Of a stretch of 54,239 nucleotides of DNA, positions 33,871 to 45,351 are shown in pieces. The notes under the pieces are model-generated. The model had not been told where the DNA came from. It saw only the letters and a program-made list of their open reading frames with translations, and did no database searches. How positions within the stretch are numbered: position 1 is the first letter of the stretch; each line of letters opens with the position of its first letter. This stretch comes from Halicephalobus mephisto. Its lineage: Eukaryota > Nematoda > Chromadorea > Rhabditida > Panagrolaimidae. Made by a program: the position numbers and the translations under genes. The stretch is taken from NCBI GenBank assembly GCA_009193035.1, contig SWDT01000113.1, positions 1-54,239 of the forward strand, read 5' to 3'.

Positions 33871-34050
33871 ATGAGAGGAAGTCATATGCATGTGATTGTC
33901 CATATCAGTCTGTTGATGTTTATCCTTTGGTTAGTTTCAGCCATGTGCAGGGGTTACACCACGGCTTCGACCTATTTGCCTTTATCGAAAAGGCTGTTTG
34001 GTTCATGTGAACATAGAATATCAGCAAAGGGACCTGTGTATTTATGGTAA
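33871..34050 (+). CDS. Orphan exon 2 or small secreted ORF
   Basis: After a GTTTCAG acceptor (33940), the sequence opens AMCRGYTTAS, matching the first residues of exon 2 in genes 3, 4 and 5 (AxCxGYxS), and stays open to TAA at 34048. No matching first exon lies just upstream, so it looks like a duplicated exon remnant or an alternative last exon for gene 4. The same frame is also open upstream to an ATG at 33871. That would give 59 aa with a hydrophobic signal-like N terminus (VIVHISLLMFILWLVSA). Both readings are possible; the exon-remnant reading has sequence similarity behind it. Confidence 0.4.
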   Translation: MRGSHMHVIVHISLLMFILWLVSAMCRGYTTASTYLPLSKRLFGSCEHRISAKGPVYLW

Positions 34051-35119
34051 TCCCTATAGAAATGAACTTTCATTAAGTTACAAAGAAGCCATGAAGAGTT
34101 GAGTAGATTCGCAATTTTAAATTCGTAAAATTACTCTTATTACATTTACTAGTATTAGGACAGAAAACTAAACTAGAAAGAGAGTGTCGGAATATCAGGA
34201 AGTGTGGAATATTGTAGATTATGAGTGAAACTTTCTGCTGTATTGTGTGACAGAAAATATACAAATTTTATCTGTCTTATTGTCTAGTAAAGATTGTTAT
34301 AATACTTTTTTATCCTAATAACCAGTAATTATAGTTATATAGTCTAAACCTTCGTGTTATATGAGTTTAACTTTATCTGTTTATAGATTTGATGAAAATT
34401 TTGAAGAATTCTGAAACTAAATTTACATCATGTTTGAAAAGAAGCAGTTAGGAAATATAAGATTCTATTTTCTAAGTTAATATTTCCAGAATATAAACTC
34501 GGAAAATAATTCTTAAATGTTGCATAATATGGTTTAAAAACAACTTTAAAAAATAATTGTAATTTATCAGATTTGCATTATTGTCTTGATTTCTGATGCT
34601 TTAAAATCCTCTATCACGTTCCCTTTATATATCAAATTAATTTTTCTGATTATTTATGGACATATTCATAAAGCTGGTAAATGAGTACTTAATTAACGAA
34701 TTTTATAGTACCGATGCCAAGTTTGCATTATAGATACTTCTGATGAAACAACTTTAGAAAATATAAAATCATAAAGGTTTTAATTTTCATATACCAATCT
34801 CAAATATAAATTACTTTGAAATCCCCCAAAATGTGATTTCCGGTTTAAGGAAGTTTCTGTAAAAATTTGAAATTGATACTAACCCCAAAATTGGTTTCGG
34901 AGATTTCCTTTGAAGACTTTTTTTAATTTTCATAATCTTCAGTTTCATTGAACGCAAATATGATCGCTGACTCATAATCACGTAAACTGACATCAAGTGA
35001 ATTTCGATAACTGCATGAAGAGGAATAGTGTACACAAAGAGCACACCAGCTTTGACAAACAACTCTCGTCCCGAGAAGTTCTCATTTTTCTTTTTTCCTG
35101 AATCGATTCCTGAAAAAAC
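34051..35119. other. Gene-free intergenic stretch
   Basis: Unique-looking AT-rich DNA. I see no exon, terminal repeats or clear tandem array. Short open frames on both strands lack splice context and similarity. Confidence 0.5.
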
Positions 35120-36110
35120 ATGGGTCACCGCTATTCTCGCCATAGACATTGTCATTCTTATGATTATGGGCACTGCCATGGATACAGTAGGCCCAAGATA
35201 TGTGGATATACCGCTTGTTGTTGTCATCATCCAAGATTAGTCCTAAATCCAAGTATGGCTGGAATTCTATGGATGAGCAAACGCCGACACAGGAAGAAAA
35301 TGCGAGAAATGCAGTTGTGTAAGTTTTTTGTGTTAATTATTATATGAATGTAAAAAGTTTCGGAAGGAAATAATTTTCAAAATGTTTGGGAATATTATCG
35401 CAAAGGTGCATCTCTGATTTAAATTTGATCAGAATAGACCAGTCCGGAAATTCCCAGGAAAATTTATATCAAATAAGAATCTTCAGGAAAGATCTATGTT
35501 AAATCATATTGGATTGGAACTCTTGAGAAAAATTCCTGCCGAATTAGATAGAAACCTAGAAAGATCCATATTAGATCAAATTGCGACTTCTTAGAGTTGC
35601 TCATGGAGTTTATAAACAGACAAATCGGTCTAGAACGTTTTAAAGAAACTCATATTAAACTGGGTTGAGAGATTTTAGAATTGGTCTTGGAAAGTATATC
35701 TTGTCTGAAATTCAATAGACGTTTTTTTGGATTATGCTTTTGTTTTGTATTCACTGTTTATAAAAACTTTTAGTACTCTTCTTTTTCTTACTACTCAATG
35801 TTATGATCCAATATTATTCAATGATAATTCGTTAATTCTAGGCGAATGCGGAGGATATGTCATTCAACCGAATATTCCTCCTCCAAGACCCCCTCCACCA
35901 GCTCTTTCGCCTCCACAATCTTACTCTCCAATTACTCCTTATCCTCAGGTCCCTGCAGGACCCTCGAGCTCATCATCGAATATCCAACGAGCAGAAAATC
36001 CATATCGCCCGATGCCAGAACTGGGATTCTCTCGCTCCGTCTTTAATCCTCAGCAGCAAGTTGAACCTCCAAGAAGTCGCAGTCCGCCACCTCCCTACGA
36101 CTATAAATGA
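35120..36110 (+). CDS. MGxxxS/PPxY small acylated protein 5
   Basis: Exons 35120-35318 and 35842-36110 join in phase 1 (T plus GC), giving 155 aa, the longest of the family. It starts MGHRYS (Gly2/Ser6). A His/Cys-rich region follows (HRHCHSYDYGHCHGY, GYTACCCHH) that could bind metal or be multiply acylated, then a basic block (SKRRHRKKMRE). Exon 2 begins CECGGYVIQP, as in genes 3 and 4, then is strongly proline-rich (PPPRPPPPALSPP), and ends SPPPPYDYK with a C-terminal PPxY. It shares the CxGY start of exon 2, the intron phase and the PPPPY tail with gene 3, so common descent is likely despite low identity. Confidence 0.75.
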
Positions 36111-37228
36111 ATTGTTATTATTTTCTTTACATGTATGTATAAATCCTTTAGAGTTCAAAAATAATATTTCCACCCTATACTTTTGCTTATGTTTAGTGGG
36201 GATATTTTGAATCAAGATACTGTAAGAATTCACTTCTATAGCAACTAGTTCGGCGGTTTCCCTAAAACTTATCTATTGGAGCTTCAATCAAGGAAGATCG
36301 TGTCTAATGTGAATTCAAACAAATAGTCAAAGACTAGTAGGTTCCTGTTTCGGAATCTGAATCCAATAAGAAACGTGAAAGTTGTTCTTAAGATGGATTG
36401 GCACGCATTCTTTCACATTTGCCAATAGAATATAAACACAAACATGGGGAAATGTGGTTAATTACATATAAATCTCGACTTGTATTTGTTTCAAAGCGAG
36501 TAACTTTTATGCACTTTTTGGAGGAGTTGCACAGTCACATTAACTACCTAACATCATGAAAAACAAATGGTATAGTGCATTAATCTACTTTAATGTATCC
36601 TATCCAGCATTAAACATATAGCAATGTAGTATTGGGGGTGTGTTATTATTAAAGGATGTCAGTGGTGTGACATCTTGGAGCTCCATGATTAGACGGAAAA
36701 TTGCCGGTTTCTACTGTTAGCAATTAAGCCTGTTTATCTCAACATAAGCATAGAACAAAGAGAGGAAAGGTCCTCATTTGATCAAAGTCAAACTCGAATC
36801 CGTTTAAAGCTGGATTTTCTCAGACTAACTCTCTAACATCTTAGTCTCATCTCCCAGGCGTCGGATGACTGGGCGGAGCTTTGAATATTCAATCTAGGCC
36901 GTTTCCGGTTTAACTCCGATCTTTATGTCTACAGTGGGTTCTTAAATGCAACACAATGAATAATATTAATTTTTCTAATAAAAGCTATTCAGTACTATTT
37001 GATGGTTTGCATTTTTCAAGCATGCAAGCTACTGAAGCAATAAAGAGCAGAATATACCGTCAGTCGTGGAGATAATAATAACTTTGACTTCGAACCAAAG
37101 ATTTTAATGTCATATCCAAGCACGTAATTTGATTCTAATTTTGATTTGCTATGTAATTAACAAAATTATAACTTTGTCAACAGTATCTCTCACCTTTGGA
37201 ATACTTGCATTCAAATCATTTTGTCACT
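36111..37228. other. Gene-free stretch before the Srg cluster
   Basis: Less AT-rich than average. A short ATG frame at about 36445 (MGKCG, then stop) sits in a context like the MGxxxS starts but cannot be called a gene. No terminal repeats were resolved. Confidence 0.45.
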
Positions 37229-38213
37229 ATGATTGCAAATGAAATTGTTTTAAGTCAACTTGTTTACATTATTCCATCTATTCTGTTATATATCATTGAA
37301 ATTCATGTGATGTTCTTTGGAATTCACAAATCCAAGTTTAATAAATTCTCATTTAATCAGATATTCTTCATTTACGCTATAAATAATATAATTGCTGACA
37401 TACTGTATTACTTCTTCTACCGGATGACAGCCGCTTCTGTATTCTTTGGATTATTCGAAAAAATGTTAGGTTATCATATTGGTTTGGTGCTATTAAGACA
37501 ACTACTGTATCATACTTCACTAGTGACTAACCTCTTGGATTTAGTTCTGAGTTTGAATCGATTTACGGCAGTTGCAATGCCATTGCAGTACAAACGAATT
37601 TGGACTCATAAAATTAAATGGGTTGTGGTTTTCATGGTAATCTTCCCTTATATTTGCTTTTGGACTTTTCCATTTGAAGAGATAACAATGACTTACAAAA
37701 ATGATACTCAGAATTACTTTATGGTAATCAAGAAATCACCGCCGATAGCCTGGCCTTCTTCTCCAAGTATTCTTGGAACCTGTGTCACCGTGACTTGTGT
37801 TGGTTGTTTCATATGCAATGCGTATGTTGGATTTAAACTGCACCGAAGAAGAAACAACATAATAAATTCAAACGATCAACAGGAGAAAATATACTTCCTC
37901 TTCACAATGTGTATTTTTGCAAATCAACTCTTGAGTTGTTCTACCCAGGTAATTTGCTTTTAATATATTTTTAAAAATAGCAAAATTTCAGTGGATGTTA
38001 AATTATGTTAATAAAGATATATGGGAGTTTATACTTGACCATCAATTTATCATAGCCGATCTGGCCAATTTACTTCCTCCTTGGGCAATGTTCTTGATGA
38101 GTTCTAACTTAAGGAAAGCTCTTTATGAAACTCTAATCAGGGATATGAAACAGAGCATTTGGGTAAATACCATGCTGAGAAGCTCCGCAATTGGGATTCG
38201 TCAAACATTTTAA
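37229..38213 (+). CDS. Srg-type serpentine chemoreceptor 1
   Basis: Exons 37229-37948 and 37992-38213 (phase 0, 43-nt intron) give 313 aa. Seven membrane segments are visible: VYIIPSILLYIIEI, FFIYAINNIIADILYYFF, LLYHTSLVTNLLDLVLS, IKWVVVFMVIFPYICFW, LGTCVTVTCVGCFICNA, IYFLFTMCIFANQLL and FIIADLANLLPPWAMFL. LSLNRFTAV after TM3 is the typical Srg replacement for DRY. The ATG is chosen because all three paralogues align from M-x-x-N-E-[IL]-x-L-x-QLVYIIPS. An AATAAA lies about 90 nt after the stop (38303). Such receptors act in sensory neurons; the ligand is unknown. Confidence 0.85.
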
Positions 38214-38883
38214 ATTAGTTTTATTGAAGATAAATTGACTTAAAAATATTTTTTATTAAGTCTTTATAATTATAGCACTACAGATTGTCATTCAATCGTT
38301 TAAATAAAAGATATTTATAGGAAGAACTGTTCTCTTTTCATTGAACTAAAAATAAACGTCGCCATTATAAATATACCAAATTGCAATAAAAAGAGCGGAT
38401 ATGTGACCATGCTTCCTGAACCGTCAATGATCTTTTATAAAAAGGTAAAATTGAACTCAGACTTTCCTTTAATTCTGAACTTGAGTATGATTAACCTAAA
38501 ATAAATTTATCAGATTTAGTCAACTTTTATATACCTATTGCATAAAATTGGATATTATAAATTTCATAAGCACTACACAATAAAGGGAAAACTTCGATCG
38601 CAATCTAATACTTTAATCTAAATAACCATTTTTAAAAAGGTGGCAAGAAAAAATTAAGTTTGCAAAGCTAGAAAACTTTTTCTGTTTTTTAAAAGTTGTC
38701 ATGCTTATAAAATTATACCATCTGGCTATTGAAGTATATCTTAAGCATAAATGCTTATCTAAAAAATAAGACACTTATGATCTTGGATAAAGTATAAGAC
38801 TTCCGCAACTTTTACATAATCACATAGACATTATGAAATCTATGATTTACTCACCATGCAATTAATATAGTTGTAATTTCACC
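38214..38883. other. Intergenic between Srg genes 1 and 2
   Basis: Contains the poly(A) signal of the upstream gene and nothing else recognisable. AAAAAGGTGGCAAG near 38635 resembles AAAAAAGGTGGTGTC near 42415 upstream of the third gene, so flanking DNA was duplicated with the coding unit. Confidence 0.5.
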
Positions 38884-39821
38884 ATGGGGTGTTCAACATA
38901 TCAAATAGCATACAATCAGAGTTATTTTACAACCATGTTTTCAAATGAATTAGTCCTATGTCAACTTGTCTATATTATTCCATCAATTATGTTATATTTC
39001 GTCGAAATTTATGTCATGTTCTTCGGAATATACAAATCCAAGTTTAACAAACTATCTTTCAATCAAATATTCTTTATTTACACCGTGAACAATATAATCG
39101 CTGAGATACTGTACTACTTTTTCTTCAGAATGACTACTGCTTCTGTATTTTTCGGATTATTCGAGCAACTATTGAATTATAACGTCAGTGTAGCATTATT
39201 TTGGCAATTGCTTTTCCATACTTCAATGGTGACCAATCTTTTAGATTTAGTTTTAAGCCTGAATCGATTTACTGCAGCTCTAATGCCCGTGCAACATAAG
39301 TATTTTTGGGTTGGTAAAATTAAATGGATTGTGGTTTTCATGGTGGTTTTTCCGTACCTTTGTTTTTGGAATTTTCTATTCGAAGAACCAACAATGGTAT
39401 ATAATAGTGTTAGTGAAAAGTATCATATAGCTTCAAAAAAATTATCACCGATAACTTGGCCTTCTTCTCCAAGTATCCTCGGAGCTTGTGTCACCGTGAC
39501 TTGTCTCGGTTGTTTCATATGCAATGCGTATGTTGGATTCAAATTACACCTGAAAAGAAGCAACATAATAAATTCAAACGATCAGCAGGAAAAGATATTC
39601 TTTCTTTTCACGTTGTGTATGTTCGTCAACCAAGCTTTAAGCTGTTCTACTCAGGTAATTTTGTTTTTAACATTAAAAATTTAAAGATGGATAATTTTTA
39701 GTGGATGATAAATTATGTTAATATGGATATATGGCGATTTATAATTAACCACCAATTTGTAATAGCAGATTTGTCGAACTTGCTCCCTGCGTGGGCTCTG
39801 TTCTTGATGAATCCGCCTTAA
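38884..39821 (+). pseudogene. Srg-type chemoreceptor 2, frameshifted C-tail
   Basis: Exons 38884-39654 and 39702-39821 join in phase 0. Exon 1 is intact and closely similar to paralogues 1 and 3. In exon 2 the frame runs through TM7 (LSNLLPAWALFLMN), then meets TAA at 39819. The paralogues read AGTTCTAAC or AATTCTACG where this gene has AATCCGCC. One missing base at about 39812 explains the shift; the alternative frame then stays homologous (LRKAIYET ... PQTF) to TGA at 39920. All seven membrane segments survive, so this may be a receptor lacking its cytoplasmic tail, a young pseudogene, a segregating allele or a sequencing error. An upstream ATG adds 17 residues compared with the paralogues. 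Confidence 0.75.
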
Positions 39822-39922
39822 GGAAAGCTATTTATGAGACTGCAGTTCAAGATTTGAAGCAGAGAATTTGGATAAATACTATATTCAGAAGTTCCCCTGT
39901 TGAAATTCCCCAAACATTCTGA

Positions 39923-41400
39923 ATTCCTTTCATTCGAGATTGAGCGTGTATTGACAAATATCTGTAATCAACGTAAGCATGCTCACAATATCATTCATCG
40001 TCACACATTCTGAAATTCAATCTTTGAAATCACGAATATCCATTTTGTTGATAACTCTTGCTCTGCAATTGAAGAAAAGATTATGCACAGTAAGAGCAAC
40101 TTCTATAGAATAAAAAAGTTTAAAATTTTGCTGTTTGGTATAATGAAATTATTCACACTTACTTAAACATTAATGAATATATTATGTACAGTATGCTGAC
40201 AATGGGGAGCTTATGATTTTAAATATAAAAGTTGCTTCGGTGTTGTGACAAAAACATTGAAGTTTAGTCTGCTTTTCTATCCACTCCACAATTAACACAA
40301 GAGTGATAGAGACGACAGAAGTAATCCTTCTAAACCCAAACATTAATATTAAAAAATTATTTTAAAAATATTTAAAAATTCAAAAGGAGAAAGTAAATTA
40401 TTATTGATTAACAGTACAAAAAACATTGGGTAGTAAGAAGAAAGACATTCACAAACAGACCATAAGTCATTTATTCCTAACTTTAAAAAGTAAAATAAAT
40501 CAATGAAGATGAAAGATCAGATCATTTCGAAAATCATATCCAAAAGACCATTAAATTCCTCTCTGTAGATTAGTCTATTTGAATTTAGCAAATCTATGTC
40601 AACTTGAGTCTTTTTGGTTCCATTTTTTTTCAAACTTTATGCCGTAATAACTTGTGTGAGATTTTTAACGAATTTACATCTTAAATATAAACTTGACGTA
40701 AAGGAGAATAAGTTAATATTTCCACATGAATGTAGTTTAAGAAAGTCTATCTTGGCGGATTTAATAAATTTAATTAGAAATAAGTGCTTACAAGTTTTTA
40801 ATCAAGTTGACACGGAAAAGTCGAAAGGAAAAATTTTGACAAAAAAAGATATCAATCGTTTTTTGATTTTTCTTTTTTACCGAAACCGTATTTATGATTT
40901 ATTATGTTAATTTCTAACTTCTTTACAAAATTAGAATTTTATGAAAGTTTCTAGAATTCAATAGAAATTTCTCAGAATCTTGTGGAGATTTCTAGAATCT
41001 TATAAAAGCTCTTAGAATCCGAAAGAAAATTCTAAAAATAACATCTATCAATAATTCTGGACGTTTTTAGATTTTTAAAACTTTGAAAATGTCGCAAACG
41101 TTTCCATAAATTAAAACAAATATTCAAAACAGAAATTCTAAATTCTAAAAAGTTCAGAAATTTTGTATCGGTGTAATTTCGCAATATTTATGTCTGCTTT
41201 TTGTAATTGTGGGATTACTAGATAACTAAATTGGTTCTCTCCAAAGCTATTGATTTTTTGATATCTTTGATTTTTGGTTTTCAATCCTTCGATTCGAATT
41301 TGGAATTTTCGAAATAATTCAAAATTGATTCGAAGTCTAATTCGAAAGTTCGGAATCAACAACTCTAGTTGTCTTCTAGCTTGATGCCAACACAAAGGGA
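39923..41400. other. Intergenic downstream of Srg gene 2
   Basis: Positions 39960-40350 match the DNA downstream of Srg gene 3 (43540-43940), including TACAGTATGCTGA (40190 and 43779), so the duplicated unit extends beyond the coding part. A frame at 40614-40910 has no ATG at its start, no family similarity and no splice support. Confidence 0.55.
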
Positions 41401-41587
41401 AATTGCCACTCGTTTGTATTAACAGCAATTTCTTTTTTGAATTAAATTTCGTAATTTTTTATGAAAATTCCTTTTTGAAAATTACGAATTGTTTAAAAAT
41501 TGAGAAAAGTAAAACAGAAAACTTGATTTCGTAAAGGAACAAATGTTTCGATTTTTATAATATATCAATTCTTAGGTTTTAGATGGA
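41401..41587 (+). repeat. 187-bp copy of the ARH-like gene 5' end
   Basis: Matches 45588-45774 over 187 bp with three mismatches. It includes the ARH-like promoter region, the GTTTTAG leader acceptor and the first bases of the coding sequence (ATGGA). After that the sequences diverge abruptly. The two direct copies bracket the third Srg gene. Confidence 0.9.
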
Positions 41588-41887
41588 CGGATTTTGTCGT
41601 GGACCCTGATGTAGTCCATGCAATCTTATCGCTAGACTGGGGGACTAGTTCTTATTTATTCTAGTACGGCAAGATTATGGTACAATGTAGATAGTCTAAA
41701 CTTAGAGGAAACAATAGAATATGGGGATAGACACAAATAATATAAGAGAAACTTAAGCCGTGATAATAATTTCTCCCATGCAGTGGTGGGGGAGATTTGG
41801 TGGTTTCCCTACATATCGGACTTCTGAGTCTCACTCGACTCACCTTCAAGGACAACTGAACTTCTACCGACTTCGGAGGATCTTGCA
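41584..41887 (-). mobile_element. Possible solo LTR, TSD TTAGA
   Basis: The segment starts TGGACGG and ends CTTGCA, flanked by TTAGA at 41579-41583 and 41888-41892. On the minus strand an AATAAATAAG lies about 75 nt before the end, as in an LTR. Beyond TG/CA the ends are not inverted repeats, and its left edge coincides with the end of the 187-bp duplication, so the call is tentative. Confidence 0.4.
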
Positions 41888-42515
41888 TTAGAAGCTGATT
41901 CGCGTTCCGCAGCAATGATTACTTTACATCTTAAATTTAAACTTTTGAACTATATTCATGGGAGATATCAATTTGATCTTCTTTGCACCAAAAGTATCAG
42001 TATTATGACCAATAAATTTAGTTGATATGAATAAAACCTGGAAGAACTCACTTATCCTGTGTACTCTTTAGTGTAAGAAATACAGTACACACCGAAACCA
42101 ACTCGTCTTAGAGTACGCCAAAATAAGACTAGGATAACTGTTGATTTGCTATCTTTCAGAAACATGAAACTCAAAGAAAGATGTGAACTTAAAGGAATAG
42201 AAAATAGATAGATCTGGAAACCGTACTTGTATATATATCAATTGTTTATCTTTTATTAATTTAATTTCTCATGTTTGTCATTGTGTAGAACTTATTACTG
42301 TTCCAGTCCCATTGATAAGTTAATTAGGAGTCTTTGATTGATTTTTCAATTTTTGTTATAAGTAGGCGTAACGTCAAGAAATTCTTTAACTGAATAAATG
42401 AACAATTAAATTAAAAAAGGTGGTGTCAATCCAATTTCTGAAGGAAGAAAACTTTAACCTTATCATTAACATACCTGATATTTAAAATGTAATAAGAAAG
42501 AAATATTTTACAACC

Positions 42516-43497
42516 ATGATTCTGAATGAACTTATTTTAGGCCAACTTGTCTATATTATTCCATCTATTCTGTTATATATCATCGAAATTTATGTTATGT
42601 TCTTCGGAATTCACAAATCCAAGTTTAACAAAGTATCTTTCAATCAAATATTCTTCATTTACGCTGCGAACAATACAATTGGTGATATACTGTATTATTT
42701 TTTCTTCCGTATGGGCTCTGCTTCTGTATTTTCCGGATTATTCGAACAACTATTGGGTTCCCATATTGTTCTTGTGTTATTTTATCAATTACTTTACCAT
42801 ACTTCAATGGTGACTCACTTTTTAGATCTAGTTATGAGTCTGAACCGAATTAGTGCGGTATTAATCCCTTTACAGTACAACCACTTTTGGATCGGCAAAA
42901 TTAAATGGATTATGGCTTTTATGGTGATCTTTCCATACATTTGCTTTTGGACTCTTCCATTCACCACAAAAATGATATATAATCCCAGTTATGAAGCATA
43001 CCATATGACAACACGAGAATCAATACATATTTCGTGGCCGTCCTCTGTAAATATCATGGGAACTTGTTATATCGTAACTTGCATCGGTTGTTTCATATGT
43101 AACGCTTTCGTTGGATACAAACTTTATCAAAGGAAATACATCAATACCAGTGATCGAAGCGAACAAAATGATAAAATCTATTTCTTCTTTATGGTGTCCA
43201 TATTTGTAAATCAACTTTTAAATGGCTCTCTTCAGGTAAGCATGTTTTTAATAATTTTGGAATATAAAAAACAAAACTCTTTAGTTCACATTAAACTATG
43301 TTGAAGATGATTTGTATTTGCTTCTTATGACATATCAATTTATAATAATAGACATGTCTAATTTACTCCCCGCGTGGGCTTTATTCCTGATGAATTCTAC
43401 GCTAAGAAAAGCGATCTACGATACTGTAGCTAAAAATAAAAAGCAACCGACTGTAAATCCTACTGTAGTAGTAAGTGGTTTCACTATTAAGCCTTAA
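42516..43497 (+). CDS. Srg-type serpentine chemoreceptor 3
   Basis: Exons 42516-43235 and 43285-43497 (phase 0, 49-nt intron) give 310 aa. It aligns from MILNELILGQLVYIIPS through seven membrane segments to FLMNSTLRKAIYDTV, with MSLNRISAV after TM3. The C-terminal tail is different and shorter than in gene 1. YFTTM just before the aligned Met is conserved with gene 2, so an upstream start is possible. AATAAA lies 19 nt after the stop (43516). It is bracketed by the 187-bp direct repeats. Confidence 0.85.
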
Positions 43498-44959
43498 GTG
43501 TTCTGAAGTAGCTTTAATAAAGTTAAATAATTCACTCATTAATATTTGTTATCACTTTTCCATGATAATACTGTTTCTAATTGTCATTGAATTCGCAATC
43601 CTATCTTTGAGATAATATGTGTTCATTTTAATGATCTCCCATGATCTTTAACTGAAAAAGATTATACTCTGATGAGCGAAATTTAATGTTCTGTCAATAA
43701 CCATTACAAAAATACTGTTTGATGTCTGTTGTTATAAAATCATATATTTATTAAGCACTAAAATACATATTATCTACAGTATGCTGATAATAGGGAGCCT
43801 GTCTTTTAAATATCAAAGTTGTTTCGATGTTGAACATATGTAATTTGAATCATCTTTTCCACTCACTATACAATTAGCCGAAGAATATTAGGGGCTTATT
43901 TCATTTTCCTCTTTGTCCCAAACACTAATATTAACAAAATTTGAAAAAATAAATCTCAAATACACGAGGAAAAAGTGCACTGGTTTATAGCCGTAAAAGG
44001 AAAACTCTGGACACAAAGGTAGAAGATATTCACTGGCATATCATAACCCATTCATCTTCAACTTCAAAAACTAAAGCATCAGGAGGATGAAAAAAATGAC
44101 TTTTGACAATCATGTCTGGAGATTGTAGAATCTTGGGCCGAAATCAACATATTTGGTCAAAATTGCGAACTTATCACATTATTTAGAAAGAAATTAAATA
44201 AAATTATGGTCTTGGTAATAAAAACCAAACCACTGCAATTGAATATATGTCGATGCAGTCGAAAAGATTCCAGGTCTCACCACAAAAACCGGAATCAGAA
44301 GCGACCAAGTAAAAAGGAACGTGGTGTTTGGTTTTGATATATTGTTTTTGTTGCATTGTACTAATCCGTTTTGTATCGTTCTAATGTGCTTTTGTATTCG
44401 TTTATTTATCCAAGTTTGAAGTATCATAAACAAGACACTTCGAAGGACAAACGGTCAGAGTAACGCCGAAGTATCAGGGAAAGAAGCATTCCTAATTTCC
44501 TCCTCTAGTTTCTACTTATTTATATCAACACTTCGCGATCGCTTACACCAAGTGGAATCTGATTTAACGGATCGCAATGCTGGTAAACCTACTGGTCCTC
44601 TGTTTTCATTCCACAAGCAATATGAAACCAGAAAGGAATCAGTATTAAGTACGTTTAATGATACTTCACTTTTATAATACTTGGAAAATGTGCTTCTTTC
44701 CTGACCATGTTTGAATAATTTAAGCTCTCTATAATTTGGTTTAATAATTTGGAGACTTTTAGATGCTTGTTTATAAAATTTTTTTCTATTGATGCACTAT
44801 TAAACCTAAATATTTTCAGTAAAACACTAAAAAACCAAAAAAAGTTTCAATTATCTGTTACGTCCTCATCGCGTGAAGTGGTAATGAGGATTCTGTAACA
44901 ATGATGCAGAACTTTCAGCTAAAGACAGGTGAATATGCGTACATTAGCAAAGAAACATA
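43498..44959. other. Intergenic between Srg gene 3 and TIR element
   Basis: The first 450 bp are homologous to DNA downstream of Srg gene 2. A minus-strand frame at 44194-44433 has a hydrophobic stretch (FLFTWSLLIPVFVV) and could be a receptor remnant, but no flanking exon was found. Confidence 0.4.
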
Positions 44960-45351
44960 CAGTCAAACTTGAACATAAGATACCTCCTTGGGACCGGGTG
45001 TAAGGGATTCTGGCCTTTTCCTTTAATTGGCAATTGTTAACTGGTCACTTTATTCCAGCAATCAATAATACAAATTAACAACAACTCTTCGCGACTTCGT
45101 CCAGTTCTCTGATCTCGCTCCTCTATTCCTCTGATTCTGCCTCTCGTTTGGCGTGCAAATTGAGTTGCTGCATCTCCAGGGTTTTCGTGTTAGGAGTCTT
45201 CTCGCTTTCTGCGACACCGGGTAAAGTATATGTTATAACAAAGGATATATCATAGAGGAAGTTAATTTGAAGGCAGACTAACCAAACTCACACCGTATGC
45301 TACAACAAGAGATATGTTATAGCGGCAATATCTTATATCCAAGTTATACTG
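44960..45351. mobile_element. Second TIR element, split by an LTR
   Basis: Ends CAGTCAAACTTGAACATAA and (reverse strand) CAGTATAACTTGGATATAA, flanked by TA. Without the inner LTR and one target copy it is 169 bp and aligns along its length with the reverse complement of 30800-30976, including ATGTTATAACAAAGGATATA. The inserted LTR at 44999-45216 shows this element is the older of the two. Confidence 0.85.
44999..45216 (-). mobile_element. Solo LTR, 218 bp, TSD CCGGG, nested
   Basis: TGTAAGGGATTC ... CTGCGACA is flanked by CCGGG at 44994-44998 and 45217-45221. AATAAA appears on the minus strand, supporting that orientation. It is inserted inside the TIR element, and the empty-site version is seen in the sister copy at 30800-30976. 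Confidence 0.9.

Noticed and set aside
36441..36460. Possible sixth MGxxxS start (MGKCG then stop)
   Set aside because: Only five codons and no matching exon 2 downstream; cannot be distinguished from chance.
40614..40910. 98-codon frame between Srg genes 2 and 3
   Set aside because: No ATG at its start, no recognisable family and no supporting splice or polyadenylation signals; left as noncoding.
41588..41780. Alternative LTR boundaries using GATTT flanks
   Set aside because: The right end would lack the CA terminus; the TTAGA-flanked version is better but still tentative.
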